From Flavobacterium flavigenum (GTDB lineage Bacteria; Bacteroidota; Bacteroidia; Flavobacteriales; Flavobacteriaceae): 64,000 nucleotides of DNA. Location of the stretch: NCBI RefSeq assembly GCF_027111255.2, contig NZ_CP114285.2, forward strand, positions 4,154,001-4,218,000, written 5' to 3'. Position numbers and translations under genes: made by a program. The notes beneath the pieces were generated by a model, which worked only from the letters and a program-made list of their open reading frames with translations, had not been told where the DNA came from and made no database searches. Every line of letters begins with the position of its first letter. The first letter of the stretch is position 1. Below, one piece after another: positions 47,345-54,670 of the stretch.

Positions 47345-47392
47345 TTTCTGTAAAATGTGAAATGTATTCGACCATTTTGCATTTTACAGAAA
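47345..47392. repeat. TGTAAAATG-type palindrome between porin and kdpD
   Basis: TTTCTGTAAAATG and CATTTTACAGAAA form perfect 13-bp arms with a 22-base loop. The left arm and its flank resemble a stretch inside kdpB (50463-50527). Confidence 0.8.
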
Positions 47393-47404
47393 TCATTTTA
47401 CATA

Positions 47405-48481
47405 TTAAAAACTAATCGCCAAAGAAGTCGTTACAAATGTATTCGAGTCTGTTGGCTGATTGTTTTTTGTGAAAATTTCATCTTTACTCGAAAGATTTCT
47501 GGCTTCGATTCTAAACATAACATTATCAGAAACTAAGTAATCAAAGTTAGCTGAAAATCCGTACGTTTTAAATCCGTTTGGAGTTTCTGTTGCGATGATA
47601 ACATCTTTTTCGTCGCTGTAATATTCGCCACGCATAGCAAGCTGAATTTTATCTGTCGGCTTGTATTGCAAAATCACAATTGGCGAAAACCAAATATCGT
47701 ATTTATTACTGTCTTTAGCCGATTGCTGTGAGCCAATATCAAAACCAGCCGTAATATTTGTTTTCTCGTTCAACTTAAATTGCCCGTAAAAATCATTAAA
47801 ATAACGCCATTTTTTATCGATATCTGGTTGTTCGTTTCCAGCATACGTACTCCAGTTCAAAGTCACTTTATCCGAAGGTTTAAAAGTAACCTGCGTTCCA
47901 AAAGCCGGAGTCTGATTGCCTTCTACTTTCTGAATTCTCTGCCAGCCATTCAAATACATTCCGGCCAAATACCATTTTCCAGATTCAGAAGTGTAGCCAA
48001 TTTTTACGCCCGCTTCATAATAAGGTGAATTTTCGGCAAGAATACTACGCGTAAGCGTTGCACAATCTTTTCCAATCGCACTTTCAAAACCAATATGCGA
48101 AGGCATAATTCCGGCGTCAATCCATAAATTATGATTTTTCGAAATCTTTACACCAACATTTGCTTCATAAATATTTTTCAATAAATCCTGTTCTGCCGAC
48201 ATATTATACTCGGCATAAGTTCCTGCCATCAAGGCAAAATTCCCGCGGATATTGTCTTTAGCATAATTCACTTTTGCCATTCCAAGGTTGAGGTTGACCT
48301 CATTACTTTTATTATAACTATACAAAAATCCCGGACGCGTATGATTTTCAGGTTTTGCAAAATCATAACTGTAATAAACATCAACATATCCCGAAAACGT
48401 AAATGGACTTTTAGATGCTGACTGTGCGTGTAAATTGCTAAAACCAAAAGCGATTAAAGCAGTAAGTATTATTTTTTTCAT
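47405..48481 (-). CDS. Outer-membrane beta-barrel porin of the kdp locus
   Basis: A signal peptide (MKKIILTALIAFGFSNLHAQ) is followed by a 338-residue barrel with alternating strands, starting FTFSGYVDVYYSYDF and ending with the aromatic C terminus SLAISF. It fits the BBP2/Porin-like beta-barrel family that is often linked with transporters in Bacteroidota. Its place between kdpC and kdpD suggests that it lets K+ across the outer membrane when the Kdp pump is induced; this is inferred from position only. The 391-base gap upstream is packed with repeats, so it may have its own promoter. Confidence 0.82.
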   Translation of the reverse strand: MKKIILTALIAFGFSNLHAQSASKSPFTFSGYVDVYYSYDFAKPENHTRPGFLYSYNKSNEVNLNLGMAKVNYAKDNIRGNFALMAGTYAEYNMSAEQDLLKNIYEANVGVKISKNHNLWIDAGIMPSHIGFESAIGKDCATLTRSILAENSPYYEAGVKIGYTSESGKWYLAGMYLNGWQRIQKVEGNQTPAFGTQVTFKPSDKVTLNWSTYAGNEQPDIDKKWRYFNDFYGQFKLNEKTNITAGFDIGSQQSAKDSNKYDIWFSPIVILQYKPTDKIQLAMRGEYYSDEKDVIIATETPNGFKTYGFSANFDYLVSDNVMFRIEARNLSSKDEIFTKNNQPTDSNTFVTTSLAISF

Positions 48482-48482
48482 A

Positions 48483-48509
48483 TGTCATTGCGAGGAACGA
48501 AGCAATCTC
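48483..48509. repeat. GTCATTGCGAGGAACGAAGC repeat
   Basis: This stretch matches a dispersed repeat motif (GTCATTGCGAGGAACGAAGC) seen in many bacterial genomes. Only one arm is present, immediately upstream of the porin start codon. Confidence 0.7.
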
Positions 48510-48548
48510 ATCCTCTTAATTAAATTAATATTTAGTAGATTTTTTAGG

Positions 48549-48624
48549 AGCTAATCCCGCTATCCGTTTCAATCTTTTGGGCGGAACCCCCGCCCAAAAG
48601 GATTTCCACTACTATCGGGGCTAG
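48549..48624. repeat. Dispersed palindromic repeat, copy B
   Basis: Same architecture and flanks as copy A (40194-40270): AGCTAATCCCGC at one end, TATCGGGGCTAG at the other, and an inner 11-bp hairpin (48574-48600, CTTTTGGGCGG / CCGCCCAAAAG). The stem base CTTTTG/CAAAAG is conserved and the top is replaced by other paired bases. Confidence 0.8.
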
Positions 48625-48653
48625 GGCATTTGGGGTAAAAAGGCGTTCTAGTT

Positions 48654-48681
48654 CCCGCAAGGTTTCCAAAACCTTGTAGGT
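48654..48681. repeat. CAAGGTTT-type palindrome, copy 1
   Basis: CCGCAAGGTTT and AAACCTTGTAGG form an imperfect palindrome. Two further copies lie at 54571-54598 and 54636-54663. Confidence 0.8.
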
Positions 48682-48721
48682 ATTATTTTAAATTGCAGTT
48701 TCGATTCAATTTCGTTTTGTT

Positions 48722-48808
48722 TGTCATTTCGACGAAGGAGAAATCGCACTAGTCTGTCACTAAAGATTGTCAAGTTTCGAGTGCGATTTCTCCTTCGTCG
48801 AAATGACA
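48722..48808. repeat. Perfect 29-bp inverted repeat (GTCATTTCGACGAAGGAG type)
   Basis: The arms 48722-48750 and 48780-48808 are exact reverse complements, with a 29-base loop. The arm sequence is a repeat commonly seen in flavobacterial intergenic regions, from general knowledge. Confidence 0.9.
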
Positions 48809-48830
48809 AAAATGTGTGTAAAGCTTCGTC

Positions 48831-48863
48831 AAACCCGACAGGTTTTAGAAACCTGTCGGGTTT
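48831..48863. repeat. Perfect 15-bp palindrome at the kdpC 3' end
   Basis: AAACCCGACAGGTTT and AAACCTGTCGGGTTT are separated by TAG. It starts 10 bases behind the kdpC stop and could end or stabilise the kdpC transcript, though a T-run is lacking. Confidence 0.85.
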
Positions 48864-48872
48864 AAAAACGTA

Positions 48873-49424
48873 TTACTTTAACTGATCCAAAGCAATATTC
48901 AACTCCAAAACATTAACAGTTTCAGGGCCAACAACCGCAGTATTAATTTTAGATTCTACCAAAGTTTTTACTTTAGCTTCATCCAATTTTCTTTCCTTAG
49001 CAATACGTTTTACCTGAATCAAAGCGCTTTGAGGAGAAATATTCGGATCCAATCCGCTTCCTGAAGCTGTTACCATATCAGCTGGAATTTCAGATTTCTT
49101 CAAATACGGATGAACGACTAAAAAAGTATCAATTCGTTTCTGAACCAAAGCCAGATATTCAGCGTTGCTCGGGCCTTTGTTGCTTCCGGCACTTCCCGCC
49201 GCATTGTAATCAACAGCCGAAGGTCTTCCCCAGAAATAATTAGATTTATCGAACTTCTGTCCGATTTTTTGATAACCAACGACTTTTCCGTTAACAGAAA
49301 TCGTTTCGCCTTTTCCTTGATTTGGAGCCAATTGTGCAACTCCATAAATAGATAAGGGATAAATAACCGCAAACAGAATTAAAGTCACTACGGTAAGTTT
49401 TAGTATAGAAAATATATTTTTCAT
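48873..49424 (-). CDS. kdpC: Potassium-transporting ATPase subunit KdpC
   Basis: A 183-residue KdpC with one N-terminal membrane helix (about residues 7-28) and a periplasmic domain. Family blocks are visible: FWGRPSAVDYNAAGSAGSN, VTASGSGLDPNISPQSA and the ALxQ-type alignment IQVKRIAKERKLDEAKV. KdpC stabilises the KdpFABC complex and helps the pump bind K+. It is separated from kdpB by a 112-base repeat-filled gap. Confidence 0.96.
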   Translation of the reverse strand: MKNIFSILKLTVVTLILFAVIYPLSIYGVAQLAPNQGKGETISVNGKVVGYQKIGQKFDKSNYFWGRPSAVDYNAAGSAGSNKGPSNAEYLALVQKRIDTFLVVHPYLKKSEIPADMVTASGSGLDPNISPQSALIQVKRIAKERKLDEAKVKTLVESKINTAVVGPETVNVLELNIALDQLK

Positions 49425-49440
49425 TTTTTGTTTATGTAAA

Positions 49441-49536
49441 ATGTTAGAAGTGAAATGTTAGATGTAAAAAGTGATTTGTAAATTGTTGTCTGTGTTTTTT
49501 GATTTCGTCATTTTACATTTTACAAATCACATTTCA
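49441..49536. repeat. TGTAAAATG-type imperfect palindrome between kdpB and kdpC
   Basis: GTGAAATG...GTGATTTGTAAA on the left pairs with TTTACAAATCACATTTCAC on the right; 13 bases are inserted in the left arm. It reaches the kdpB stop codon. Confidence 0.7.
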
Positions 49537-51594
49537 CTAAATAAAAAGCGCTACAACTAAATCAATCAATTTAATTCCGATAAAAGGAACAATCAAACCG
49601 CCAAGTCCATAAATCAAAAGATTTCGTTTTAAAATCGCACTCGCTCCAATCGGACGATATTCGACACCTTTCAGCGCAAGCGGAATCAAAATCGGAATGA
49701 TAATCGCATTAAAAATCACCGCCGATAAAATCGCACTTTCCGGACTATGTAAATGCATAATATTTAAACCTTGAAGTGCTGGAATTGCAGTGATGAAAAG
49801 TGCCGGAACAATCGCAAAATACTTAGCAACGTCATTCGCGATGGAGAAAGTAGTTAAGGTTCCGCGTGTCATTAAAAGCTGTTTTCCAATTTCGACAATC
49901 TCAATAAGTTTTGTTGGATCATTATCTAAATCGACCATGTTTCCGGCTTCTTTGGCCGCCTGCGTTCCGCTGTTCATGGCAACACCAACATTGGCTTGGG
50001 CAAGGGCAGGAGCGTCATTTGTTCCGTCACCCATCATAGCAACGAGACGTCCTTCAGCTTGTTCTTTGCGGATGTAATTCATTTTATCTTCCGGTTTTGC
50101 TTCGGCAATAAAATCATCAACACCAGCTTTCTCGGCAATAAATTTCGCAGTTAACGGATTATCTCCCGTAACCATAACCGTTTTGATTCCCATTCGGCGT
50201 AATCGCTCAAAACGCTCTTTCATTCCGGTTTTAATAATATCCTGCAATTCGATAACACCTTGAATTTGATTGTTTTTAAGAACAACCAATGGCGTTCCTC
50301 CGTTAGACGAAATGGTAATAACTTGTTGCGCTGTATCTTCAGGAAAATGATTTCCGGCTTGTTCTGCGATTTTCTTCGCAGCATCTTGCGCACCTTTACG
50401 AATGTTGGTTCCGTCTTTTAAAATCACACCCGAAGTTCTGGTTTCAGCAGTAAATTTTATAGTTTGTGAAATGTTTTCTGTAAATTGTGAAATGTCTGAT
50501 TCCATTTTACTATTCACATCTAACATCTTACTTAGTTCCAAAATACTTTTTCCTTCCGGCGTATCATCAGCAAGTGAACTTAAAACAGCTGATTTCACAA
50601 AATCGTCAAAAGCAATTCCTTTTGTCGGATAAAAATTGGTTGCTTTTCTGTTTCCAATTGTGATAGTCCCGGTTTTATCCAAAAGCAAAACATCAATATC
50701 TCCGGCAGTTTCAACTGCTTTTCCTGATTTGGTAATTACGTTGGCACGCAAAGCTCTGTCCATTCCCGCAATTCCGATAGCAGAAAGTAATCCGCCGATT
50801 GTAGTCGGAATCAAACAAACGAAAAGAGAGATAAAAGCAGCAATTGTAATGGGCGCATTTGCATAATCAGCAAACGGTTTCAATGTCACGCAGACTATGA
50901 TAAAGATTAACGTAAATGCCGCTAAAAGAATCGTTAGCGCAATTTCGTTTGGCGTTTTCTGACGGCTAGCACCTTCAACCAAAGCAATCATTTTATCCAA
51001 AAAACTTTCTCCAGGTTCTGAAGTTACTTTTACTTTGATTTTATCCGATAAGACTTTTGTTCCTCCTGTTACAGAAGATTTGTCTCCTCCTGCTTCACGA
51101 ATTACAGGAGCACTTTCTCCTGTAATGGCACTTTCGTCAATCGTTGCCAAACCTTCTATAATTTCACCATCGGCAGCAATTAAATCACCCGCTTCGCAAA
51201 TGAAAATATCGTCTTTTTTAAGTTGGGAAGAACTGATACTTTTGATTTCTCCGTTTGGCAGAATCTGTCTTGCCGGAGTTTCTTCACGTGTTTTTCTTAA
51301 ACTGTCGGCTTGTGCTTTTCCGCGTGCTTCTGCAATGGCTTCTGCGAAATTGGCAAACAAAAGCGTTGCGAGTAAGATTAAGAAAACAATTAAATTGTAA
51401 ATAAAACTGCCCTGATCGTTTGCGCCCATCAGGATGGAAACACAAACCGCAAACATAATCGCAGTCCCGATTTCTACGGTAAACATTACCGGATTTTTAA
51501 TCATCATTTTTGGATTCAGTTTCACAAAAGACTGCAGTAAAGCTTCTTTTACCTGCTGACTTTCAAACAATGATGTGGATTTATTAGTTGTCAT
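49537..51594 (-). CDS. kdpB: Potassium-transporting ATPase ATP-binding subunit KdpB
   Basis: A 685-residue P-type ATPase. The phosphorylated residue is Asp306 in DKTGTIT, the actuator loop is TGESAPV, the hinge is MMGDGTNDAPALAQ, and the membrane CLIPTTIGG block takes the place of the P-type CPx motif. It powers high-affinity K+ uptake through KdpA. In the nucleotide-binding domain, residues of about 356-379 (DVNSKMESDISQ...) do not look like other KdpB proteins, and the DNA there resembles the local TGTAAAATG repeats. The frame is intact. Confidence 0.97.
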   Translation of the reverse strand: MTTNKSTSLFESQQVKEALLQSFVKLNPKMMIKNPVMFTVEIGTAIMFAVCVSILMGANDQGSFIYNLIVFLILLATLLFANFAEAIAEARGKAQADSLRKTREETPARQILPNGEIKSISSSQLKKDDIFICEAGDLIAADGEIIEGLATIDESAITGESAPVIREAGGDKSSVTGGTKVLSDKIKVKVTSEPGESFLDKMIALVEGASRQKTPNEIALTILLAAFTLIFIIVCVTLKPFADYANAPITIAAFISLFVCLIPTTIGGLLSAIGIAGMDRALRANVITKSGKAVETAGDIDVLLLDKTGTITIGNRKATNFYPTKGIAFDDFVKSAVLSSLADDTPEGKSILELSKMLDVNSKMESDISQFTENISQTIKFTAETRTSGVILKDGTNIRKGAQDAAKKIAEQAGNHFPEDTAQQVITISSNGGTPLVVLKNNQIQGVIELQDIIKTGMKERFERLRRMGIKTVMVTGDNPLTAKFIAEKAGVDDFIAEAKPEDKMNYIRKEQAEGRLVAMMGDGTNDAPALAQANVGVAMNSGTQAAKEAGNMVDLDNDPTKLIEIVEIGKQLLMTRGTLTTFSIANDVAKYFAIVPALFITAIPALQGLNIMHLHSPESAILSAVIFNAIIIPILIPLALKGVEYRPIGASAILKRNLLIYGLGGLIVPFIGIKLIDLVVALFI
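50463..50527. repeat. Repeat-like stretch inside kdpB
   Basis: GTTTTCTGTAAATTGTGAAA here matches GTTTTCTGTAAAATGTGAAA at 47344 with one difference, and the following bases (CCATTTTAC, ATTCACATCTAACAT) again look like the intergenic elements. It encodes about 22 residues of KdpB in frame. Confidence 0.55.
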
Positions 51595-51669
51595 TTTTTT
51601 CTTTATGTAAAATGTTAGATGTAAAACGTGAAAATTCCTACTTTTGTAAATAATTATTTACTTGAAAAT

Positions 51670-52028
51670 ATGAAACCACACAAAAATTGAATTCATGGAT
51701 TAAAAGTTTCGAATTCGTTAAAGAAATTTATTTAGCTACAAAACAATTTCCTGCGGAGGAAAAATTTGGAATCACATCCCAAATCAGAAGAGCTTCAGTT
51801 TCTGTACCTGTAAACATAGCTGAAGGAGCAGCAAGAAAAGGAACAAAAGAATTTATCCATTTTTTACATATTTCACTAGGTTCTCTATCAGAACTTGATA
51901 CTTTAATCTTGTTAAGTAAAGAGTTAGATTTTCTTAATGAAAAAGAATCCGAGCAATTAATTGGAAAATTAGATGTCATAGGAAAACTTATTTATGGATT
52001 AATTAAAAGTCTTGAAAACCGCTTGTAA
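51670..52028 (+). pseudogene. Four-helix-bundle (23S rRNA IVP-like) gene with a start-proximal frameshift
   Basis: Residues encoded from 51687 to 52028 match the four-helix-bundle/S23 family found in 23S rRNA intervening sequences and as free-standing genes: FGITSQIRRASVSVPVNIAEGAARKG and a following helix pair. The family normally begins MKPHKNL-xVW; here an ATG at 51670 reads MKPHKN and hits TGA at 51688, and the rest is one base out of frame. One base missing in the AAAAATTG run would explain it. A TTG start at 51687 could still give a 113-residue product. The gene lies between kdpA and kdpB, antisense to them, with repeat elements on both sides, so it appears to be an insertion. Function unknown. 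Confidence 0.7.
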
Positions 52029-52044
52029 CTTTAGTGTAAGATTT

Positions 52045-52114
52045 AAAATGTGAGATGTAAAATGTAGAATTTATTTTTTTTGGATTTTAGGTTACTTTTC
52101 ACATCTCACATTTT
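52045..52114. repeat. TGTAAAATG-type palindrome between kdpA and the four-helix-bundle gene
   Basis: Arms of 21 bp at 52045-52065 and 52094-52114 (AAAATGTGAGATGT...) pair with two mismatches. Confidence 0.8.
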
Positions 52115-52121
52115 ACATTTT

Positions 52122-53840
52122 TCACAATGTGAAATACTCTGCCAATGGGCCTAATGCCAATGCGGGAAAGAATGATAAAGCAGCAATAATCGCGATCACA
52201 GCAAAAATCATAATTCCGAAAATGGATGTGTCGGTTTTTAAAGTTCCTGCACTTTCTGGAATGTATTTTTTATTGGCCAATAAACCTGCAATTGCCAAAG
52301 GTCCGATGATCGGAATGAAACGGCTTAACAATAAAACAATTCCCGTAGTAATATTCCAAAACGGATTATTATCGCCTAAACCTTCAAAACCAGAACCGTT
52401 GTTGGCAGCGCTCGAAGTATATTCATATAACATTTCAGAGAATCCGTGGTTTCCGGGATTGTTAAGCCAACCCGTTGCATTTCCACTAAACCAGTAACCC
52501 ATTGCAGTATCATTCGCAGCAAAATAAGAAGCCAAAGCTGTTCCTGCTAAAATCAATAAAGGATGAAGGATGGCAATAAAAGCTGCAATTTTGACTTCCC
52601 GAGCTTCGATTTTCTTTCCTAAAAATTCAGGAGTTCGTCCTACCATTAATCCAGAAATAAAGACTGCCAAAATAATGAAAATGTAAAAGTTGAGGTAACC
52701 AACACCGCATCCGCCATAGAAAGCATTAACCATCATCGCCAATAATTGCATAGCTCCCGAAATTGGCATCGCGCTATCGTGCATACTGTTTACAGAACCT
52801 GTAGAAATTACCGTTGTTGCAATACTCCAGAAACCTGAAATTGCGGGACCAAAACGAACTTCTTTTCCTTCCATTGCTCCGGTTGTCTGAGCAATTCCCA
52901 TTTTTGTAATGGCTGGGTTTCCGTTAAGTTCTGATGAAATTGTTGGAATTACCAAGAGTAAAAATCCAACAGTCATTACACCAAAAATGATGTAAGAGAA
53001 TTTCTTTTTGTTTAAGAAAAATCCAAGCGCAAAAATCATTGCAAATGGTACAATAAGTTGTGCCCAAAGTTCAACCGCATTTGTAAAATAAGTTGGATTT
53101 TCTAACGGATGCGTTGAGTTGGCACCAAAGAAACCACCGCCGTTTGTACCAATATGTTTAATTCCGATGAAAGCAGCAGCAGGTCCGCGGGAAACTTCTA
53201 TCTGGTCGCCTTGTAAAGTGGTAATTGTATCTTTACCTTCAAAAGTCATTGGCGTTCCGCTGAAAACCAAAACAATAGCTACGATTGCAGAAAGCGGTAA
53301 TAAAATACGAGTACAGCTTTTTACAAAATAGTTATAGAAATTGCCTAGTTTTTCTGTGGCTCTTTCTCGCATAGCGGTAAAAACCATTGCCGCCGCTGCG
53401 ATTCCGACTCCGGCTGAAACGAATTGTAAAAACATTAAAACCAGTTGTGACAAGTAAGAAAGTCCACTTTCACCTGAATAATGCTGGAGATTACAGTTCA
53501 CTAAAAACGAAATGGCCGTATTAAAAGCCAAATCAGGCGACATATTAGGGTTATTATCCGGATTTAAGAATAATGATCCTTGAAATAGTAACACAAAAAA
53601 GCAAAGAAAAAACCAAAGCATATTGATGCTTAAGAGTGCTTTTAGATGTTGTTTCCAGTTCATTTCCTCAGCTGGATTGATTCCGCTTATTTTAAAAATA
53701 AATTTTTCAAGCGGATTGAAAATCGGGTCGAGAAGTGTTTTATTTCCCAAGAAAACTTTAGCGATATATTTCCCGAAAGGAATTGCTAAAACTATTGTCA
53801 GGATAAAAATTCCAATGACTCCTATTAATTCTGTATTCAT
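52122..53840 (-). CDS. kdpA: Potassium-transporting ATPase potassium-binding subunit KdpA
   Basis: A 572-residue channel-like subunit with about ten membrane segments. The selectivity-filter-like loops are seen at NTAISFLVNCNLQHYSGE, HIGTNGGGFFGANSTHP, and STGSVNSMHDSAMP. It selects K+ and is coupled to KdpB. Its last residues reach into the palindrome before the four-helix-bundle gene. It follows kdpF after 56 bases. Confidence 0.97.
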   Translation of the reverse strand: MNTELIGVIGIFILTIVLAIPFGKYIAKVFLGNKTLLDPIFNPLEKFIFKISGINPAEEMNWKQHLKALLSINMLWFFLCFFVLLFQGSLFLNPDNNPNMSPDLAFNTAISFLVNCNLQHYSGESGLSYLSQLVLMFLQFVSAGVGIAAAAMVFTAMRERATEKLGNFYNYFVKSCTRILLPLSAIVAIVLVFSGTPMTFEGKDTITTLQGDQIEVSRGPAAAFIGIKHIGTNGGGFFGANSTHPLENPTYFTNAVELWAQLIVPFAMIFALGFFLNKKKFSYIIFGVMTVGFLLLVIPTISSELNGNPAITKMGIAQTTGAMEGKEVRFGPAISGFWSIATTVISTGSVNSMHDSAMPISGAMQLLAMMVNAFYGGCGVGYLNFYIFIILAVFISGLMVGRTPEFLGKKIEAREVKIAAFIAILHPLLILAGTALASYFAANDTAMGYWFSGNATGWLNNPGNHGFSEMLYEYTSSAANNGSGFEGLGDNNPFWNITTGIVLLLSRFIPIIGPLAIAGLLANKKYIPESAGTLKTDTSIFGIMIFAVIAIIAALSFFPALALGPLAEYFTL

Positions 53841-53896
53841 AATTTTGAGATTATTTTTTAAGATGTGAATGGATTTGAGAATCTGAACTTCTCAAA

Positions 53897-53974
53897 TCAG
53901 AATTTTTCAGGTTTGATTAGTACGTAAACCAAATACAAGAAAACGGCGATGGAAACAATAAAGAGTGCTGTCAT
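53897..53974 (-). CDS. kdpF: KdpF, 25-residue membrane peptide
   Basis: Translation on the minus strand gives one hydrophobic helix closed by the KdpF-like end VYVLIKPEKF (family pattern YLxYxLlkPExF). KdpF binds and stabilises KdpFABC in E. coli. The start is 3 bases after the stop of the tiny gene upstream (53978-54061), and kdpA follows after 56 bases, the usual kdpF position. Confidence 0.85.
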   Translation of the reverse strand: MTALFIVSIAVFLYLVYVLIKPEKF

Positions 53975-53977
53975 GAT

Positions 53978-54061
53978 TTAGATGTTTTCAAAAAGTTCAA
54001 TTGATTTAAAACAAATCGCAAAGAGTAGAACTGCCAGTGCGAGTAAAAGAAATGTGACCAT
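53978..54061 (-). CDS. 27-residue membrane peptide upstream of kdpF
   Basis: Codons from ATG at 54061 encode a single hydrophobic helix (MVTFLLLALAVLLFAICFKS) followed by an acidic tail, IELFENI. The stop lies 3 bases before kdpF, so translation of the two is likely coupled. It is not KdpF itself. I know of no named family. The tight spacing, membrane character and absence of stops make it a likely second small Kdp peptide, but there is no evidence beyond the sequence. Confidence 0.6.
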   Translation of the reverse strand: MVTFLLLALAVLLFAICFKSIELFENI

Positions 54062-54119
54062 AATTATTTTAGAATTTAGATTTCAGATTGTTGCAGAAAA
54101 CGATTAAACGATTAAACTT

Positions 54120-54401
54120 TTATACTCCTGAAGTATTAACTTGTTTGATGTATTCTGCTTTGAGTGTCTGCGGAAAAAGATGCGAAATATTGCAGTGGCG
54201 CATTTCCATAAAAGACGAAACTGAGAAAATGTACACGTTTGAAATCGCATTTTTTGTTTCGATACTTCCGCTAACAAATAGGCGTTCAGCAAGAGCTAAA
54301 CATTTTTTAGCCCGAACGATATTACCAGATATAATAGATTTTTTGGTAATTTCTGCGAACCGCTCAGCTTGTTTGTAGATCTTATTAACTTGATTTTTCA
54401 T
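54120..54401 (-). CDS. Small conserved-looking protein at the head of the kdp operon
   Basis: A 93-residue protein, mostly helical, without signal peptide or membrane segment. It starts MKNQVNKIYKQAERFAEITK and contains two Cys residues. Small proteins of this kind lie in front of kdp genes in other Bacteroidota (possibly DUF7674, recalled, not verified). The gene is 58 bases upstream of the tiny membrane peptide gene and in the same direction, so it probably opens the kdp operon. Function unknown; a role in regulating Kdp is a guess from position. Confidence 0.6.
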   Translation of the reverse strand: MKNQVNKIYKQAERFAEITKKSIISGNIVRAKKCLALAERLFVSGSIETKNAISNVYIFSVSSFMEMRHCNISHLFPQTLKAEYIKQVNTSGV

Positions 54402-54516
54402 GAGAAGGAATTTTTATGTTCTTCCTCCTTATGCCAAAAGATGTTCCGAAAAAGTCAAGAGTTGTCTAAAGTGTTGTAGAATAAGAGATTATTGTTTTGT
54501 GCCAAGAATGAAGTAC

Positions 54517-54549
54517 AAAAAAAGCCTATCAAAATGATAAGCTTTTTAT
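54517..54549. terminator. Bidirectional terminator between the regulator and the kdp operon
   Basis: GCCTATCA pairs with TGATAAGC (one mismatch), flanked by A7 on the left and T5 on the right. On the minus strand the stem is followed by seven T, ending the sigma-54 regulator transcript. Confidence 0.8.
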
Positions 54550-54570
54550 TAAAACGATAAGGTTTTTATT

Positions 54571-54663
54571 CCTGCAAGGTTTTCAAAACCTTGTAGGTAT
54601 CTATGTAAAAATTTAAATATTTTGATATTAATTAAACCTACAAGGTTTTGGAAACCTTGCAGG
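54571..54663. repeat. Two inverted copies of the CAAGGTTT palindrome
   Basis: Copies at 54571-54598 and 54636-54663 are near-perfect reverse complements of each other, each itself imperfectly palindromic, spaced by 37 bases. They match copy 1 at 48654-48681. They start 7 bases behind the regulator's stop codon. Confidence 0.85.
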
Positions 54664-54670
54664 ATGTAAT

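Noticed and set aside
48483..48863. Repeat cluster as a CRISPR array
   Set aside because: The repeats differ from one another, are palindromic and have no regular spacers; no cas genes are present.
54421..54430. AAGGAGGAAG on the minus strand as a strong ribosome-binding site
   Set aside because: It is about 20 bases upstream of the ATG at 54401, too far, and no other start codon fits behind it.
54425..54512. Possible sigma-54 promoters of the kdp operon (TTGGCAC and TTGGCAT on the minus strand)
   Set aside because: The -24 halves are good, but neither has the GC at the -12 position at the right distance, so they do not meet the TGGCAC-N5-TTGC pattern.
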